Assembly (NCBI GenBank): GCA_016839905.1
Contig: JAEOTJ010000393.1
Span: forward strand, 1 to 25,845
DNA: 25,845 nucleotides
Direction: 5' to 3'
Source of the DNA: Promethearchaeota archaeon
Lineage (GTDB): Archaea > Asgardarchaeota > Lokiarchaeia > Sigynarchaeales > SOKP01
Shown: positions 24,596 to 25,845 of the stretch, one piece after another
Layout of the letters: each line of letters begins with the position of its first letter
How positions within the stretch are numbered: position 1 is the stretch's first letter
Notes under the pieces: model-generated
Database searches by the model: none
Told to the model about the DNA's origin: nothing
Seen by the model: only the letters and a program-made list of their open reading frames with translations
Program-made: the position numbers and the translations under genes

Positions 24596-25845
24596 ATGAA
24601 ATTTTCTAAAGAACCTTTACGTGGTTTCAAGGATTTTTATCCATCAGATATGCGAGAGATCAATTGGATTTTAAGTGTTATTGAGGATATCGCTGATTTA
24701 TATTGTTATGAAGTATTTGAAGGACCATTATTAGAACCCATTGAAATTTTTGCTGCAAAATCCTCAGAAGAATTAGTGAATGAACAATCCTTCTATGTCG
24801 AAAAAAAGAAAGGCAAACGATTAATTTTAAGACCAGAACTTACACCTTCATTAGCCAGAATGATTGCGAAGAAAAGTCAAGAAATAAAGAAACCTATTAG
24901 GTGGTACTCTATTCCGACTTGTTTCCGCTACGAACGGCCCCAAAAAGGAAGATTAAGAAGCTTTAAGCAGGTAAACTTTGATATTTTAGACGAAAACAGC
25001 CTTTATGCCGAGATTGAAATCTTCAATATATCTATAGATATTCTCACGGGATTTGGTGCCACGGCAGATCAATTCCAATTATATTATAATAATCGGCGTT
25101 TTATTGACGCTGTTTGTGAGTTGATACTTGAAATCCCTAAGGATAACATACCTCAAGTATACAAAATCTTGGATAAATCCGATAAAATAGAAGAAAGCGA
25201 ATTTGAAAAGTATATCATTGATTCTTTTGAAAATGAGTTGATTATCCAAGGAATTTTAAAACTAAAAGAAGCTAAAAGTATAAAAGGATTATTAGATAAA
25301 TTTGATGATATCCCGGAGGAGTTTTACAGTTCTGAGGGTTATAAAGAGTTGATTAATCTAGAAAGAATAATAGAAAATGAAGGGCTTTCTGATTATTGCT
25401 CTTTTTCTTCAAGCATAGTAAGAGGTCTTGATTATTATACAGGAACCGTGTTTGAAGTATTTGATACAGGTAAAGAAAATATCAGGGCGATTTTTGGAGG
25501 TGGACGATATGACGATTTATTATCCTTATTTTCTGAAGAAAAACTCTCTGGAATTGGATTTGGTATGGGAGTGCTAATGTTAACTTTATTTTTAAAAGCA
25601 TATGGTTTAATTCCTGAAGAGGTTTATGAGGAAGATAATTCTGGAGTTATCTATATAGCTTCTACTAATGAAAATGTTTCAATGTATGCCTTAAAAATTG
25701 CCAAAATTCTTCGAGATGAGGATTTTCCTTGTTTAATTGATTATAGATTTAAAAATTTAAAAACTCAAATGAAAAAGGCAAGTGATCTTGGTGTAGGAAT
25801 TACGATTATTATTGGACCTAAAGAGATGGAACAAAAGAAAATAAC
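24596..25845 (+). CDS. hisS: Histidyl-tRNA synthetase, 3' end outside window
   Basis: 416 codons from ATG 24596, then the window ends with the frame still open. Seen: the N-terminal 'GFKDFYP' (~10-16); class II motif 2 region 'RPELTPSLAR' (~79-88) and 'FRYERPQKGRLRSF' (~110-123); the histidine-specific HisA block 'RGLDYYTG' (~276-283); 'GGGRYDD' (~301-307) and the motif 3 stretch 'GIGFGMG' that follows; then the start of the C-terminal anticodon-binding domain ('VIYIAST...'). Known: it charges tRNA-His with histidine in the cytoplasm. All catalytic blocks are present, so it should be functional. Its translation start fits the MKFSKEPLRGFKDFYP pattern. It is transcribed divergently from the six-gene operon and is a housekeeping neighbour with no evident functional link to it. 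Confidence 0.97.
   Translation, partial: MKFSKEPLRGFKDFYPSDMREINWILSVIEDIADLYCYEVFEGPLLEPIEIFAAKSSEELVNEQSFYVEKKKGKRLILRPELTPSLARMIAKKSQEIKKPIRWYSIPTCFRYERPQKGRLRSFKQVNFDILDENSLYAEIEIFNISIDILTGFGATADQFQLYYNNRRFIDAVCELILEIPKDNIPQVYKILDKSDKIEESEFEKYIIDSFENELIIQGILKLKEAKSIKGLLDKFDDIPEEFYSSEGYKELINLERIIENEGLSDYCSFSSSIVRGLDYYTGTVFEVFDTGKENIRAIFGGGRYDDLLSLFSEEKLSGIGFGMGVLMLTLFLKAYGLIPEEVYEEDNSGVIYIASTNENVSMYALKIAKILRDEDFPCLIDYRFKNLKTQMKKASDLGVGITIIIGPKEMEQKKI

Overview
The window looks like chromosomal DNA of an archaeon, most likely an Asgard (Lokiarchaeia/Promethearchaeota-like) lineage. This rests on strong AT richness, T-tract terminators without hairpins, archaeal TATA-like boxes, ribosome-binding sites resembling GGTGA, and two very large membrane proteins. 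Those proteins carry repeat ectodomains and cytosolic tails that resemble eukaryotic coat-adaptor appendages. The lineage call is an inference from protein style; no rRNA or universal marker other than hisS is present.

Left part (1-9605, + strand). The window opens inside a LUD-domain iron-sulfur oxidoreductase subunit (LutB/LutC-type core plus two 4Fe-4S motifs). Two paralogous single-pass membrane proteins follow (949-5403 and 5509-9588). The first has sixteen ~54-residue repeats outside the cell (probable beta-propellers). The second has an Asn-rich NosD-like right-handed beta-helix. Both then have an acidic linker, one TM helix, a charged helical stalk, a winged-helix-like segment, a beta-sandwich and an alpha/beta 'platform'. 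The sandwich plus platform resembles the gamma-COP/adaptin appendage by eye. The ectodomain has been swapped while the intracellular module was kept.

Right part (24389 down to 9626, - strand). Six tightly packed genes form one probable operon. In transcription order they are: a ~1850-residue protein, a 494-residue protein, a DUF6603-like 1042-residue beta-rich protein, a 667-residue protein, a Lys/Thr/Pro-rich tandem-repeat protein of ~303 residues, and a 492-residue protein. Five of the six resemble proteins I know from uncharacterised multi-gene clusters of bacteria. None has a signal peptide or TM helix, so the products probably build one large cytoplasmic (or non-Sec exported) assembly of unknown function. 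This is the best candidate for an undescribed system. Two oddities stand out in it: an apparent 1-nt frameshift at the N-terminus of the first gene, and an in-frame stop plus ribosome-binding site that seems to split a carboxypeptidase-regulatory-like domain between the fourth and fifth genes.

Right edge. A ~200-bp AT-rich divergent promoter region separates this operon from hisS (histidyl-tRNA synthetase, cut by the window end). I saw no tRNA, rRNA, CRISPR array, IS element or transposase.
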